This document shows positions 55,558 through 64,000 of a stretch of DNA of 64,000 nt, piece after piece. The notes under the pieces are model-generated. The model searched no databases. It was not told where the DNA came from and saw only the letters and a program-made list of their open reading frames with translations. Position numbers and translations under genes: made by a program. Origin of the DNA: a virus. Numbering within the stretch: the first letter of the stretch is position 1; each line of letters opens with the position of its first letter. The stretch is from positions 1 through 64,000 of IMG/VR virus record IMGVR_UViG_3300048536_000072; one strand, 5' to 3'.

Positions 55558-56368
55558 CGTAACATTCCTTGAAAATGTTTTTTAATTGCTCTGCGAAAAC
55601 TACCTGTGTTTTTTCGTTGGGGTGTCCATGTGGATAAAGATTTAATCCTTCTTTTGGATCAGACTGTAACACAAGACCGTGAAGTGTTTTAAATCTACCT
55701 AAACCGATACGACCTGATCTATCTAACTGCCCAAGCATATCTCCAATCATTGTTCTATACTCTTTTAATAATGGTTCTTTATCAGCCATTATTTCACAAA
55801 TCTCTCTCCACATAACATCATGGAAACACCCTTGGATGAGTTTAATATTGTGAGCTTTTGCCATCTGTTGTACTGCCAACCAATACGGTAAATTCTGCAT
55901 GACATCCTTTCTGTGATCAGAATGAATATGAAAATAATCACTGGTGACCTGTTTCATGTCCGTTGGAAGATAACCTATTGTACCAATTCTATGTGGCGAA
56001 TATTGAGTTACGTTGTCAAAACGTTGAATGTTGTGTTCATCTTCAACAGATGGATGAACCGCAACTGGTACTTCATCTCTTTGCCATGCTGACCATAGTA
56101 CTACCATGTGAGTGACGGTTTCTGGTGTTGCTATTTTATTTTGACGAAGTCGTTTTGAGAAAGAGTAGTCTTTACCATTGAACCACTGACATAGATCACG
56201 AAAAATCTTGTGATTACTAGCACCACAAGATCCAGCGTTTTCCCAAGGAAGATCTAAGTGTTCCGAAAGTAAATGTGTAAAGGTACTTGGCCAATGAGTA
56301 GTGGGACTGGTGTCGAAACCTTTTAGTTCATCACCCCAGACAAAACTACAACCTGTAGTCAGAAGCAT
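55550..56368 (-). CDS. SGNH-like hydrolase (GCSF type)
   Basis: 272 residues. Block I-like LLTTGCSFVWGDE (Ser nucleophile), SCGASNHKIF, and an end motif YPHGHPNEKTQ in the DxxH position. No signal peptide. Divergent marine-phage subgroup; substrate may be an acylated glycan. Confidence 0.7.
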   Translation of the reverse strand: MLLTTGCSFVWGDELKGFDTSPTTHWPSTFTHLLSEHLDLPWENAGSCGASNHKIFRDLCQWFNGKDYSFSKRLRQNKIATPETVTHMVVLWSAWQRDEVPVAVHPSVEDEHNIQRFDNVTQYSPHRIGTIGYLPTDMKQVTSDYFHIHSDHRKDVMQNLPYWLAVQQMAKAHNIKLIQGCFHDVMWREICEIMADKEPLLKEYRTMIGDMLGQLDRSGRIGLGRFKTLHGLVLQSDPKEGLNLYPHGHPNEKTQVVFAEQLKNIFKECYDG

Positions 56369-56379
56369 TTAAAATCCTA

Positions 56380-56676
56380 TTATTTTTTACTATGAGCCTC
56401 TGCGTTTAAATCATGCACATGAAGTGCGATTAGGGCGTAATGAATAACCTTCATTAAATCAGCACGGTTGTGACCGTTCTTGTGACCATATCGTTGTGTA
56501 TACTTGAGTATATTACCAAGAGTAAACCCGATACCATGCCCGCCGTCAATGATGAACTCAGTTGCTTGATATTTGTTCTTTGAATAATGCTGACTGTACG
56601 TCTTATTAACGTATTCCAATATGTCATCAAGATTCTCCTTCTCGTTGTATTTATATTCAATGTCATTTTTAGCCAT
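56380..56676 (-). CDS. DUF3310-family protein
   Basis: 98 residues from the ATG at 56676, after GGAG. Matches DUF3310 (GIGFTLGNILKYTQRYGHKN then RADLMKVIHYALIAL), sometimes annotated as a nucleotide kinase-like phage protein; function is not established. First gene after P14. Confidence 0.8.
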   Translation of the reverse strand: MAKNDIEYKYNEKENLDDILEYVNKTYSQHYSKNKYQATEFIIDGGHGIGFTLGNILKYTQRYGHKNGHNRADLMKVIHYALIALHVHDLNAEAHSKK

Positions 56677-56702
56677 TATATTCTCCATGTTAAAGTAAGA
56701 CC

Positions 56703-56731
56703 ATTATACCACAAAAATGTAATTGTGTCAA
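56703..56731 (-). promoter_or_regulatory. sigma70-type early promoter P14
   Basis: TTGACA (56726-56731), 17-base spacer, TATAAT (56703-56708). The TGA in the -35 is the stop of the oxygenase gene (reading IESD-stop). Confidence 0.85.
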
Positions 56732-57399
56732 TCACTTTCTATTTCTTCGATTAACATATCTCTCATGAGTTTTGCTTGTCGGTCTTTGGTGTCATTATTC
56801 GCAACACCACTATTTACAAATTTATATGCGAGAGTAATTCTTTCTCCACCAGCGTATGCGGAATGCCAACACAAATTCTCTGGTTCCTTATGAGATCCAA
56901 AGTAGTAGTGTCTACACTGCCATCCTTTCACGTCTGGTATATGAACGATCTCGTTCTTCTTGTTGTCCCAGTAACGGAAGTATCCATTACCATCACTCCA
57001 AGTAAATAAGACTTGGTACGCATTAGCATCCCAGTTGGTGTGCCAACCTACGTAACCGCCTGGCGAATAATAAGTCAACAATGCGGAAGTATGAGCGCCA
57101 ATCTCTTTTGCGAAATCAAACTTAACTTTCTGTTTGAATGGTTCCCACTCTTCTGGTTCCTTACGTACCATAGCTGCAATAGGTTGACCGAAGTATCGAT
57201 CTGGTGGCCCTACTAACTTATCACGAGAACGACATTCATCAAGATATTCCTGAGAACAAAAGTATTCTCCCTTTTCGATATCTTCTTTTTTTCTGAATGT
57301 CCAATACTTCTCGTTTGCGTAATCCTTATGTGAAAAGAACTCGTCCGAAATTTCATTCAGACGAGCCATAAATTCTGGATTACGAATTGTAACTTCCAT
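56728..57399 (-). CDS. 2OG-Fe(II) oxygenase
   Basis: 223 residues. Prolyl 4-hydroxylase-like core: H120 and D124 in YVGWHTNWDANAY, distal H179 in CWHSAYAGGERITLAYKF with R187 for 2-oxoglutarate. The first His and Asp are four apart (HxxxD) rather than the usual HxD, although N122 occupies the normal spot. Frequent in marine T4-like phages; hydroxylation target unknown. Confidence 0.85.
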   Translation of the reverse strand: MEVTIRNPEFMARLNEISDEFFSHKDYANEKYWTFRKKEDIEKGEYFCSQEYLDECRSRDKLVGPPDRYFGQPIAAMVRKEPEEWEPFKQKVKFDFAKEIGAHTSALLTYYSPGGYVGWHTNWDANAYQVLFTWSDGNGYFRYWDNKKNEIVHIPDVKGWQCRHYYFGSHKEPENLCWHSAYAGGERITLAYKFVNSGVANNDTKDRQAKLMRDMLIEEIESD

Positions 57400-57677
57400 T
57401 ACACAATAAGACCTGAAGTTGCTTGATGGTATGCCTTAGTTACCTCTTCATTTGTTTGCGTAACAAACACAATACCTTGAGTGTAGAAAGACATTTCAGA
57501 TGGGTTCTCTACACCAGTCACCGCAACACCACGTGCGAATCCCATACCCTCTTGGGTTTGAATTACCATACGAGGATCACTTAGAACAAACGCACTAGCT
57601 CCACTATCTTTATACTTACCTACGAATTCGCCAGCACTTGAAATTACTGACACCACATCACCTTTTTTATAACTCAT
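57399..57677 (-). CDS. conserved small T4-like protein (LSm-like pattern)
   Basis: 92 residues (MSYKKGDVVSVISSAGEFVG; VLSDPRMVIQTQEGMGFARG). Strand pattern with GEFVGKYKD resembles an Sm/LSm barrel. I recall homologues in cyanophage genomes. One-base overlap with the oxygenase gene. Confidence 0.7.
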   Translation of the reverse strand: MSYKKGDVVSVISSAGEFVGKYKDSGASAFVLSDPRMVIQTQEGMGFARGVAVTGVENPSEMSFYTQGIVFVTQTNEEVTKAYHQATSGLIV

Positions 57678-57680
57678 TAT

Positions 57681-58373
57681 TTACTCCTCTAAAGCTTTAA
57701 TTACATCGGGAAAGTGTGTCCCGATAATGTCCCAACATTGATCTGCGACCAACATATGTTCTTTTTGTGTTCCGTTACCACGTCTTAATTCACAGTAATG
57801 AATCCACGATCTTAATGATCCTGCCATATACAAAGTCGTCTCAGTGTTACCTTCTGGTAATACTGCACGTGCCTGTTCTTTAGCGATACCATTATCTAGT
57901 GCCCATTTATATACCTCATTCGCCTTATTAATGGACTCACGTTGTTTCATGTTCCATTGTTCATACAGACGTTCATTGGTAGTCTTGTTACCACCTTTAC
58001 CGAAGTCATCCATCCCATTTAACTCAATAGAGTTTTGACGGTTCTTCGGATCTTGAAGTCGGGCCATTCTTGTTGTAAACGTTTCACTCTTTGCGTATCG
58101 TTGACTAAACTCTTGAAATGAAAACGAGCGATGACGAATAATCTGTCTAGAGATATCACGTGTTGTTGTGATCTCCATAGTAATATGAACCATCTCCAGA
58201 GGTGACCAGTGATTCTCCTTAATCAAATAACGAACCAACTTGCCTGCTGTCTTCTTATTACTTTGATTACTAGGATTACTCACACGAGCCGCATATGCGA
58301 CTAACTCTTCTGCGGTATGACAATCGGTCTCCGCACTTGGTTGACTCAAACAAACCAAACTTACTTTACTCAT
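57681..58373 (-). CDS. thyX: flavin-dependent thymidylate synthase
   Basis: 230 residues from the ATG at 58373 (GGAG 7 bases upstream). The ThyX signature RHR-x7-S is R80-H-R82 to S90 in RHRSFSFQEFSQRY. Methylates dUMP with methylenetetrahydrofolate and FAD. With NrdA/B and MazG it supplies dNTPs. Overlaps the MazG-like gene by 8 bases. Confidence 0.95.
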   Translation of the reverse strand: MSKVSLVCLSQPSAETDCHTAEELVAYAARVSNPSNQSNKKTAGKLVRYLIKENHWSPLEMVHITMEITTTRDISRQIIRHRSFSFQEFSQRYAKSETFTTRMARLQDPKNRQNSIELNGMDDFGKGGNKTTNERLYEQWNMKQRESINKANEVYKWALDNGIAKEQARAVLPEGNTETTLYMAGSLRSWIHYCELRRGNGTQKEHMLVADQCWDIIGTHFPDVIKALEE

Positions 58374-58665
58374 CATCTGTCTCCTTGACAAAAATTCCAT
58401 CTACCATTCTACCCTTCCTATCCTTGATGTCAGCATATGCGACCTCCAGACAGTGTTCCAAGGGCAATCCATTACGTTTACATATATTAATTAATACCAC
58501 CATGATATCACCAATATCATCCGCAACATCCTTACCCTTACATACATTGTCGGATAGTTCTCCGACTTCTTGTATTAGTTTCAAGACTTGATCTTTATCC
58601 GTTGCACCCTCGATCAGATTACGATCAATGTGCCATTGTTCAATCTTCTCTATCAGTGTCTTCAT
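58366..58665 (-). CDS. MazG-like NTP pyrophosphohydrolase
   Basis: 99 residues from the ATG at 58665. All-alpha NTP-PPase pattern: EVGELSDNVCKGKDVADDIG then DIMVVLI, giving the E-x2-E and D-x3-D type metal residues. It may hydrolyse dUTP, dCTP or ppGpp-like nucleotides. Overlaps the membrane gene upstream by 26 bases. Confidence 0.85.
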   Translation of the reverse strand: MKTLIEKIEQWHIDRNLIEGATDKDQVLKLIQEVGELSDNVCKGKDVADDIGDIMVVLINICKRNGLPLEHCLEVAYADIKDRKGRMVDGIFVKETDDE

Positions 58666-58831
58666 CTTCTGGTTCCTCATATTCAATGTCAATGTAACCT
58701 TGTTCTTGTAGTACTGCCACCGTGGCAATTGCACCTGTCTTAAATCCTAAATGATGACCTAAGTAATAAGCTCCTGCTAATAAGGCAGTCGATGATAATG
58801 CCAATTCTAATTCCGTAAATGGTATATACAT
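58640..58831 (-). CDS. 63-residue membrane protein
   Basis: One hydrophobic segment (ELALSSTALLAGAYYLGHHL; GFKTGAIATVAVL), acidic C-terminus (EEPEDEDTDRED). Typical small marine T4-like membrane protein, function unknown. One-base overlap with the helicase gene. Confidence 0.7.
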   Translation of the reverse strand: MYIPFTELELALSSTALLAGAYYLGHHLGFKTGAIATVAVLQEQGYIDIEYEEPEDEDTDRED

Positions 58832-60237
58832 TATTCCATCCTGAAGTTTTTAAAGTTTTCAGACCTAATACTCTTACCACTAGAAGTGTTATCGAATACA
58901 GGTTTGTCGTCCCATCCTTTATCCTGATCGTCATCATCTAATTCACTGGACTGATCACAATCAAATAACTTCATCTTGGATCTGTCAACACCAACCATGA
59001 ACCTTTGATTACTGGTTGGATCGTTATATCTATTCTTCAACTGTTTGACCATGATCTTACCTTGGGCATTCAGTTCATCATTACTTATCAATGCAAACAT
59101 AAAGTCTGCGGTAGCTGGTAGACCAAACGACTCAGACGTATCCTCCAGACCTAGATCATCATTACTGAAACCAGATCTAGTAGTCTGTGTAGCAGATACG
59201 ATCGGTACGTTGAACTCTACTGCAAGTCCACGTAACTCTTCTGCAATACTCTTGATATAAGAATAAGAGTTAATTGAACCACCCATACCTTTCATTCTGG
59301 ATGATGCACAAATATTTAGATAATCGATAAACACGATATCTGGTACAAAGTTCTTCTTGAGTTTCAACTCATTCAATAATGCACGGAAGTGATTCGCATG
59401 TGCCTGACCAGTAGGATATTCCTTGATGATCAGTTTACCATTAGTCTTCTCAGAGATTGCCTTGACACGATCGGTGAACATAGGTTTAGATAAGTTCTCT
59501 AACTGATCAATCGCCACGTCCATCAAGTTCGCATCAATACGTTCTGCGATTCTTTCTTCTGCCATTTCCATAGTAATGTACAATGCATTCTTACCAGCGG
59601 ATAGAGCAGCTCCCGCCACGTGACACATGTACAATGATTTACCAACACCAGTACCAGCAAGGGCAATGTTCAATGTCTTATTAGGTAAACCACCTTTGGT
59701 GATCGCATTGAAATATTCTAGGTCAAACGGTAGACGTTCTTCTTGTTCATGATAGAACGCAAAACGTTCCTCAACATTTTCTAAGTAATCGTGACCTACG
59801 TTGGTATCAAAAGAAACACCCAGTGCCTTACTCAGAACATCGGGGATCGCATTCTTGGATAACTCTTTGTGTTTACCGTCAATGATGGTAATAGACTCCA
59901 TCACTGCATTATAGACGGCACGATCCTGACACCACTTCTCAGTAGTATCGATCAACCAGTCTAGGTTCTCTTCCTTCTTATCAAATATGTTAGGTAGGAT
60001 TTCCATGGCGTGACGATATATTTCATCGTTCAATCTATCGCCTTGATCCACCTCAATCTTGAATGCTTCCATTGTAGGAAGTTTGTTGTACTTTGCGATG
60101 AACAAAGTCAACTCTTTGAATAGTCCCTTATATACTCCTTCGAAGTAATCGGGTTCGAGAAAGGCCGCAACCTTTCTCATGTACTGATCGTTAGTCAGTA
60201 GATTCCGAAGAATCGTTTGTTCTAAATTTATCTCCAT
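58831..60237 (-). CDS. 41: replicative DNA helicase (gp41/DnaB-like)
   Basis: 468 residues. N-terminal helical domain, Walker A LAGTGVGKS near 194-201, Walker B IVFIDYLNI, and IVSATQTTRSGFSND as the H3-type motif. Hexameric 5'-3' helicase with the T4-type primase at the fork. I used the ATG at 60237 since GGATGATACTT precedes it; an ATG at 60246 is in frame. Acidic tail DDDDQDKGWDDK. Confidence 0.95.
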   Translation of the reverse strand: MEINLEQTILRNLLTNDQYMRKVAAFLEPDYFEGVYKGLFKELTLFIAKYNKLPTMEAFKIEVDQGDRLNDEIYRHAMEILPNIFDKKEENLDWLIDTTEKWCQDRAVYNAVMESITIIDGKHKELSKNAIPDVLSKALGVSFDTNVGHDYLENVEERFAFYHEQEERLPFDLEYFNAITKGGLPNKTLNIALAGTGVGKSLYMCHVAGAALSAGKNALYITMEMAEERIAERIDANLMDVAIDQLENLSKPMFTDRVKAISEKTNGKLIIKEYPTGQAHANHFRALLNELKLKKNFVPDIVFIDYLNICASSRMKGMGGSINSYSYIKSIAEELRGLAVEFNVPIVSATQTTRSGFSNDDLGLEDTSESFGLPATADFMFALISNDELNAQGKIMVKQLKNRYNDPTSNQRFMVGVDRSKMKLFDCDQSSELDDDDQDKGWDDKPVFDNTSSGKSIRSENFKNFRME

Positions 60238-60556
60238 AAGTATCATCCATCTCAGCAGTAGTTAATGTACCTTGAGCATATGACCGCTCTAAAATATCCT
60301 CAAGGATGTCAGCTGCGTGTTCCTGTAACGGAACAAATGTGGTACTGAGTTCTGGATCGGGTGAAGACATAATTCTGAAGTTGAACTTCAAACATTTATC
60401 TGCACCGTCAAAACTTACATTACCATAACGAATAACTGACTCTACGAAATCACCAGTAAGGATACGTACATCCCATGCCTGTTCGTTGTCAGCGTTAGCG
60501 GGGACTAACTCATAGTCAATCCCCTCACTAATTTTATCAATATCTATATCACGCAT
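60191..60556 (-). CDS. conserved T4-like protein between UvsX and gp41
   Basis: 121 residues (MRDIDIDKISEGIDYELVPA; QAWDVRILTGDFVESVIRYG). Always found, to my recollection, between uvsX and gene 41 in cyanophage-type genomes; function unknown. Overlaps both neighbours. Confidence 0.8.
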   Translation of the reverse strand: MRDIDIDKISEGIDYELVPANADNEQAWDVRILTGDFVESVIRYGNVSFDGADKCLKFNFRIMSSPDPELSTTFVPLQEHAADILEDILERSYAQGTLTTAEMDDTYGDKFRTNDSSESTD

Positions 60557-61583
60557 CGCCTTCGACCATTATATCAAATTCTACCTCAGATGGCAACCCT
60601 ATTTGGAATTGTTTCTTTAAGAAGTCTTTGAAGTCGGTAGTCGCAAAGATTGGTTCCCAGAAAGATCTTTCCAGACATTCTTTTGCACGATACTTTTTCT
60701 CTTCACCATTCCGTGAGTACCAACCGTTGGATGGTTTGACAACATATCCACCAGCCAATGCAACGTCCAGTAGTCCAGAGTATTTCTCAACACCACCGTC
60801 CCACGATACACTGATTGGAATCTTGGATTGTTCTTTCACATAACGTGACTTGTCTACCTTAATCACAAAGTCATAACCAGTCACTTCAGTACCAGTCTTG
60901 TTCTGTCTACGACCAATGATCCAGATGTTATCTGCACTGTAGTAAATACCAGTACCACCTGAAACCACGTCTTTAGGAAACAGACCGATCTCTTTGTACG
61001 TATGGTTGATCGCAATCATTGGGATCTTCTTCATATTCAGATACGGTGTAGTCATACGGAACAGAGACTTGAACGCCTTTGCACGTGACATATCCGCAAC
61101 TGATTTCTCGTTGATCGCATCTTCCAGTTCTTTCTTAGATGCAAGGTTACCGACAGAATCGATTACGATAATTACATCGTCCTTGGCATCCAGTGCTTCC
61201 AACTGATTGATCAGATCAAACTTGAGTTCTTCTACATCCTTGATCGGACAATGTAGAACACGGTCAGTTGGAATACCGAACTGTTCGAAGTATGATTGCG
61301 GTGAACCAAACTCTGAATCGTAGAATAACATGACTGAATCTTTCTTCTTTTCAAGATAAGCACCTGCCATCAATAACGCAAACGATGTTTTAAAGTGTTT
61401 ACTTGGCCCTGCTAATACAGTTAAGCCAGGCGTCACACCACCCTCAGTTGAACCAGACAGTGCCACATTAATCATAGGCACATCGGTCGGAACCATGTCT
61501 ACCTCTTGAAAGAACTTACTATCTTGGAGTACCGCAGTCTCTTTAATCTTAGACTGTTTTCTCAATTTATCCATTACACTCAT
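60549..61583 (-). CDS. uvsX: UvsX recombinase (RecA/RadA family)
   Basis: 344 residues from the ATG at 61583 (GGAG 6 bases upstream). Walker A-type GPSKHFKTS near residue 60, Walker B IIVIDSVGNLAS, L2-like region GLFPKDVVSGGTGIYYSADN. Drives strand exchange in recombination-dependent replication. Typical T4 neighbour of gene 41. Confidence 0.95.
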   Translation of the reverse strand: MSVMDKLRKQSKIKETAVLQDSKFFQEVDMVPTDVPMINVALSGSTEGGVTPGLTVLAGPSKHFKTSFALLMAGAYLEKKKDSVMLFYDSEFGSPQSYFEQFGIPTDRVLHCPIKDVEELKFDLINQLEALDAKDDVIIVIDSVGNLASKKELEDAINEKSVADMSRAKAFKSLFRMTTPYLNMKKIPMIAINHTYKEIGLFPKDVVSGGTGIYYSADNIWIIGRRQNKTGTEVTGYDFVIKVDKSRYVKEQSKIPISVSWDGGVEKYSGLLDVALAGGYVVKPSNGWYSRNGEEKKYRAKECLERSFWEPIFATTDFKDFLKKQFQIGLPSEVEFDIMVEGDA

Positions 61584-61584
61584 A

Positions 61585-62532
61585 CTATTCTCCAAATGTT
61601 ATATTGTTAACTTTTTCACGATCATCTTTTTCGTAGTCTTTACGATAGTTGTTATTGATACGGATAACTTCTTTAACCATCTCAATCTCACTACCAACAC
61701 CTTCAGAAAACTTCAAGAAGGCGGCGATGTCTTTAGGGAAACACGCACCCCCAAAACCACGTTTACCGTCATAGCCAGGCACTCGTGTATGCCCAATTCC
61801 GACTCTACTATCTGCACCCATAGCACGTGTAATTATATTGTAACTACACTGATAGTTATTCACCAGATCATAGAACTGATTGAAGAACGTTACCTTGGTT
61901 GCAAGATATGTATTGATTCCATATTTCACAAATGATGCCTCATGAGCAGACATACGATAGAACTCACGTGTAGAACACAATGAGAAGATATCATAGATCT
62001 GTTCTAGTTCCGCAGTAGCGTTATCAAAACCACCTACTACGTGAAACTTGGCATCTACGAATTGTTCCTGTGCAGATTTCTCTGTAAGGAACTCTGGATT
62101 GTATACGAATCTCTCTGACTGTGCATCGGTCATACTATGGTATAGTCGATCGATTACATCTGGCGTAATTGTTGATTTGACAACAACAAGAGATTCGGTA
62201 TGTCTCATAAGTTTGAGTACTGCATCTTCTACGATACTAGCATCAACCGTATGATTCTCACTCATTGGAGTAGGCGCACATACGAAAACGCAATGTGCAT
62301 CATAGTCCAACAAGTCATCGATCGTAGTCCCTATCTTAGGATCTATGATCTTCTTCTCCACCAACGGATTGGTGAATGCATAATCAACAGCACTACCCAC
62401 AAACCCATGTCCAACAATACCTAGTCGGAATGGATTGCCTGGCCCGACAGGACGTTCCTTTTCATTTACAGGAACTTCTGTCGCACTTCGTTTATGACCT
62501 TTGGGTAGGTACTTGTCAAAATCATCTGCCAT
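61585..62532 (-). CDS. UDP-glucose/GDP-mannose-type 6-dehydrogenase
   Basis: 315 residues from the ATG at 62532 (MADDFDKYLPKGHKRSA). NAD-binding GIVGHGFVGSA, catalytic Cys in KRGFGGACFPKD, and NPEFLTEKSA. Oxidises UDP-glucose to UDP-glucuronate or a similar sugar. Shorter than bacterial enzymes (about 390-450), with a compact C-terminal domain. Overlaps the epimerase gene by 11 bases. Confidence 0.88.
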   Translation of the reverse strand: MADDFDKYLPKGHKRSATEVPVNEKERPVGPGNPFRLGIVGHGFVGSAVDYAFTNPLVEKKIIDPKIGTTIDDLLDYDAHCVFVCAPTPMSENHTVDASIVEDAVLKLMRHTESLVVVKSTITPDVIDRLYHSMTDAQSERFVYNPEFLTEKSAQEQFVDAKFHVVGGFDNATAELEQIYDIFSLCSTREFYRMSAHEASFVKYGINTYLATKVTFFNQFYDLVNNYQCSYNIITRAMGADSRVGIGHTRVPGYDGKRGFGGACFPKDIAAFLKFSEGVGSEIEMVKEVIRINNNYRKDYEKDDREKVNNITFGE

Positions 62533-63478
62533 CGTGATACTCCACATACCATTTATAAAAATTATCGACACCTTCTTGGATGTCCATTTTCGGTGAGTAA
62601 CCGAGCGCTTGAAGTTTTTCTGTATTACTCCAAGTCTCTAGTGTGTCTGCTGGATGTCTAGGTGCAAGATTAATATCTGCCTCCTCACCGCAACAAGTGT
62701 CACACGCATTCTTCTCGATTGCCTTCACAAAGTCCATCAACTCTACTTGTTGACCACGACCTATATTAAAGATTTCATTCGACTCAATAGAACTATCCTG
62801 TAGGATAATCTCGATTCCATCGAGGATGTCTTCCACGTAAGTGAAATCCCTCTTCATATCCCCATAATTATACACGTCTATGCGTTCATTGGCAAGCATT
62901 TTCTTTGTAAATTGAAACAGTGCCATATCTGGTCGTCCCCAAGGGCCATAGACAGTGAAGAAACGGAGACCGACATTCTGAACGCCAGATATGGCAAACT
63001 GTATCTCGTTGATATATTTTGTGTACGCATATGCGTTACGTTGTTTTGCAGTTACCAGATCTTCTGTCCATCCATTTTCTGGAACTGGAGTGTCACCATA
63101 TACAGATGACGTTGTTGCGTAAATCACACGAACATCTCTACCCTTACATATCTCAATAAGGTTCTGTGTTCCATCAATGTTGTTAGAGTGGTAGTCTCTT
63201 TCCTTACCAAACGAATCACGAACGTTGGCGTGAGCCGCTAAGTGAATGACCTGTTCTGGTTGGAATGCATCAAAGATTGCCTTTGTGACATTGTAGTCTC
63301 TTAGATCACATACCTTGATATCTAATTCAAAGTGTTGAGTACGATCGATCTTTAACTGTGGATCATACAAATGATCGTTGTAGTTATCTATTCCAAGTAC
63401 GGTTGCGCCCTTGGATCTTAGTCTGTTCATTAATTGCGAACCGATAAATCCAGCCGCCCCTGTTATTAAAATTTTCAT
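62522..63478 (-). CDS. NAD-dependent UDP-glucuronate 4-epimerase-like protein
   Basis: 318 residues. Extended SDR: GxxGxxG in ILITGAAGFIGSQL, Ser in TTSSVYGD, catalytic YxxxK in NAYAYTKYINE, and VGLRFFTVYGPWGRPDMA, a hallmark of UDP-glucuronate 4-epimerases. With the dehydrogenase it gives UDP-galacturonate from UDP-glucose, a donor for the glycosyltransferases. Confidence 0.9.
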   Translation of the reverse strand: MKILITGAAGFIGSQLMNRLRSKGATVLGIDNYNDHLYDPQLKIDRTQHFELDIKVCDLRDYNVTKAIFDAFQPEQVIHLAAHANVRDSFGKERDYHSNNIDGTQNLIEICKGRDVRVIYATTSSVYGDTPVPENGWTEDLVTAKQRNAYAYTKYINEIQFAISGVQNVGLRFFTVYGPWGRPDMALFQFTKKMLANERIDVYNYGDMKRDFTYVEDILDGIEIILQDSSIESNEIFNIGRGQQVELMDFVKAIEKNACDTCCGEEADINLAPRHPADTLETWSNTEKLQALGYSPKMDIQEGVDNFYKWYVEYHDGR

Positions 63479-63492
63479 ATTACTGTCCTATA

Positions 63493-64000
63493 TTATCCGT
63501 TTCTATATACGTATTCCAATGCTCTGTCCGCTTCTTTTGTCAGTGGTCTATTCTCATACCAGTTACCAGTTTCGGCATCAAACTGTTTACACATCTCTGC
63601 GATCTGTTGTGCAGTTATTGGATACCCTTTACTTATAGCGTGGCCAGCTATCGCAACCATGATCTGATACATCTTATGATACCAACCTGTACCAGTAATG
63701 GTACGATATTCTATTCCTAGTCGTTTAGGGAAGAACGGACAATCATGATAACTTGACCAACTGTAGTTGGTATTGTCCATCTGTTTCTTGCGATGTTCGA
63801 TTACTGCCTTCTGTAACTCTTCGGGTAATCTATCTAGGAAGTTGTTCCCAGACTTAACCTCATACTTATGTCGGGCCATAAGTTCGTCACAATTAATAGG
63901 ATTGCCAGTATGACTAAAGTAAAAGTTATTTGCGTTAGGATAGTCCGCAGGCACGTAATACATTCGAGCGAGATCTTTAGTTTGTGGATCTCCGATCTCT
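63493..64000 (-). CDS. C-terminal part of a protein that enters from the right edge
   Basis: The frame is open to the window edge (reading EIGDPQTKDLAR before an internal Met at 63963), so this is a 3' fragment of at least 168 residues. The end (HAISKGYPITAQQIAEMCKQ; FDAETGNWYENRPLTKEADR) resembles the helical C-terminal domain of phage primase-type proteins. That guess fits the replication context but is not proven. Confidence 0.6.
   Translation of the reverse strand, partial: EIGDPQTKDLARMYYVPADYPNANNFYFSHTGNPINCDELMARHKYEVKSGNNFLDRLPEELQKAVIEHRKKQMDNTNYSWSSYHDCPFFPKRLGIEYRTITGTGWYHKMYQIMVAIAGHAISKGYPITAQQIAEMCKQFDAETGNWYENRPLTKEADRALEYVYRNG

Noticed and set aside
1-64000. CRISPR arrays, transposons, integrase or att sites
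   Set aside because: No regularly spaced direct repeats, transposase or recombinase genes, or duplicated tRNA 3' ends were seen. The dispersed repeats are promoter cassettes.

Overview
This window is part of the genome of a lytic, T4-like marine myovirus. The evidence is a UvsX recombinase, gp41-type DnaB helicase, gp49-type endonuclease VII, class I ribonucleotide reductase (NrdA and NrdB), ThyX, MazG-like and PhoH proteins, TATAAATA late promoters, and a set of proteins whose N-termini resemble the T4 capsid-targeting peptide. There is no integrase, attachment site or photosynthesis gene. The LPS-type sugar genes, outer-membrane CsgG and host sigma70-type promoters suggest a Gram-negative, probably heterotrophic marine host; the host identity is inference. 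Nearly every gene lies on the minus strand, packed with ATGA or TAATG overlaps. Only two genes (3354-4562) are on the plus strand. No stretch over 300 bases lacks a gene once small ORFs are counted.

Layout (minus strand, so transcription runs right to left). 57-64 kb: UDP-sugar dehydrogenase and epimerase, UvsX, gp41 helicase, MazG-like, ThyX, 2OG oxygenase. 50-55 kb: a curli-type cassette (two small membrane proteins, CsgF, CsgG lipoprotein, two curlin-repeat proteins, a FecR-like protein), followed by a CHASE2 adenylate cyclase at 48.4-50.3 kb. 45-48 kb: DUF932, zincin and exonuclease genes. 33-45 kb: a late block rich in proteins with T4 IPIII-like leaders (kinase-, ligase- and nucleotidyltransferase-like, nuclease-like and DUF proteins) that are probably packaged in the head, with structural-type small proteins. 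28-33 kb: nrdA (with glutaredoxin insert), an SGNH hydrolase, nrdB, a holin. 22-28 kb: small early genes. 17-22 kb: PhoH, M15 endopeptidase, endonuclease VII, glycosyltransferases. 5-17 kb: a glycan-modification island (GT8-, GT25- and GT9-like transferases, methyltransferases, carbamoyltransferase, radical SAM enzyme, cytidylyltransferase), a GroES-like co-chaperonin and one tRNA-Arg. 0-5 kb: small early genes, then a late plus-strand pair facing a packaged-kinase candidate.

Two promoter classes organise this. Fifteen strong TTGACA-N17/18-TATAAT promoters, many preceded by AAACGC, start the early operons; in at least four the -35 box contains the stop codon of the upstream gene, and in four more it lies inside the upstream coding end. 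Nine TATAAATA late promoters precede the leader-bearing packaged-protein block, the curli cassette and a few conserved T4-like genes.

Most noteworthy: (1) an apparent arsenal of head-packaged proteins with IPIII-like leaders and internal LxE prohead-protease sites, including one long candidate polyprotein; (2) a phage-borne curli secretion and amyloid cassette linked to a membrane adenylate cyclase; (3) the repeated early promoter and leader cassettes overlapping stop codons.
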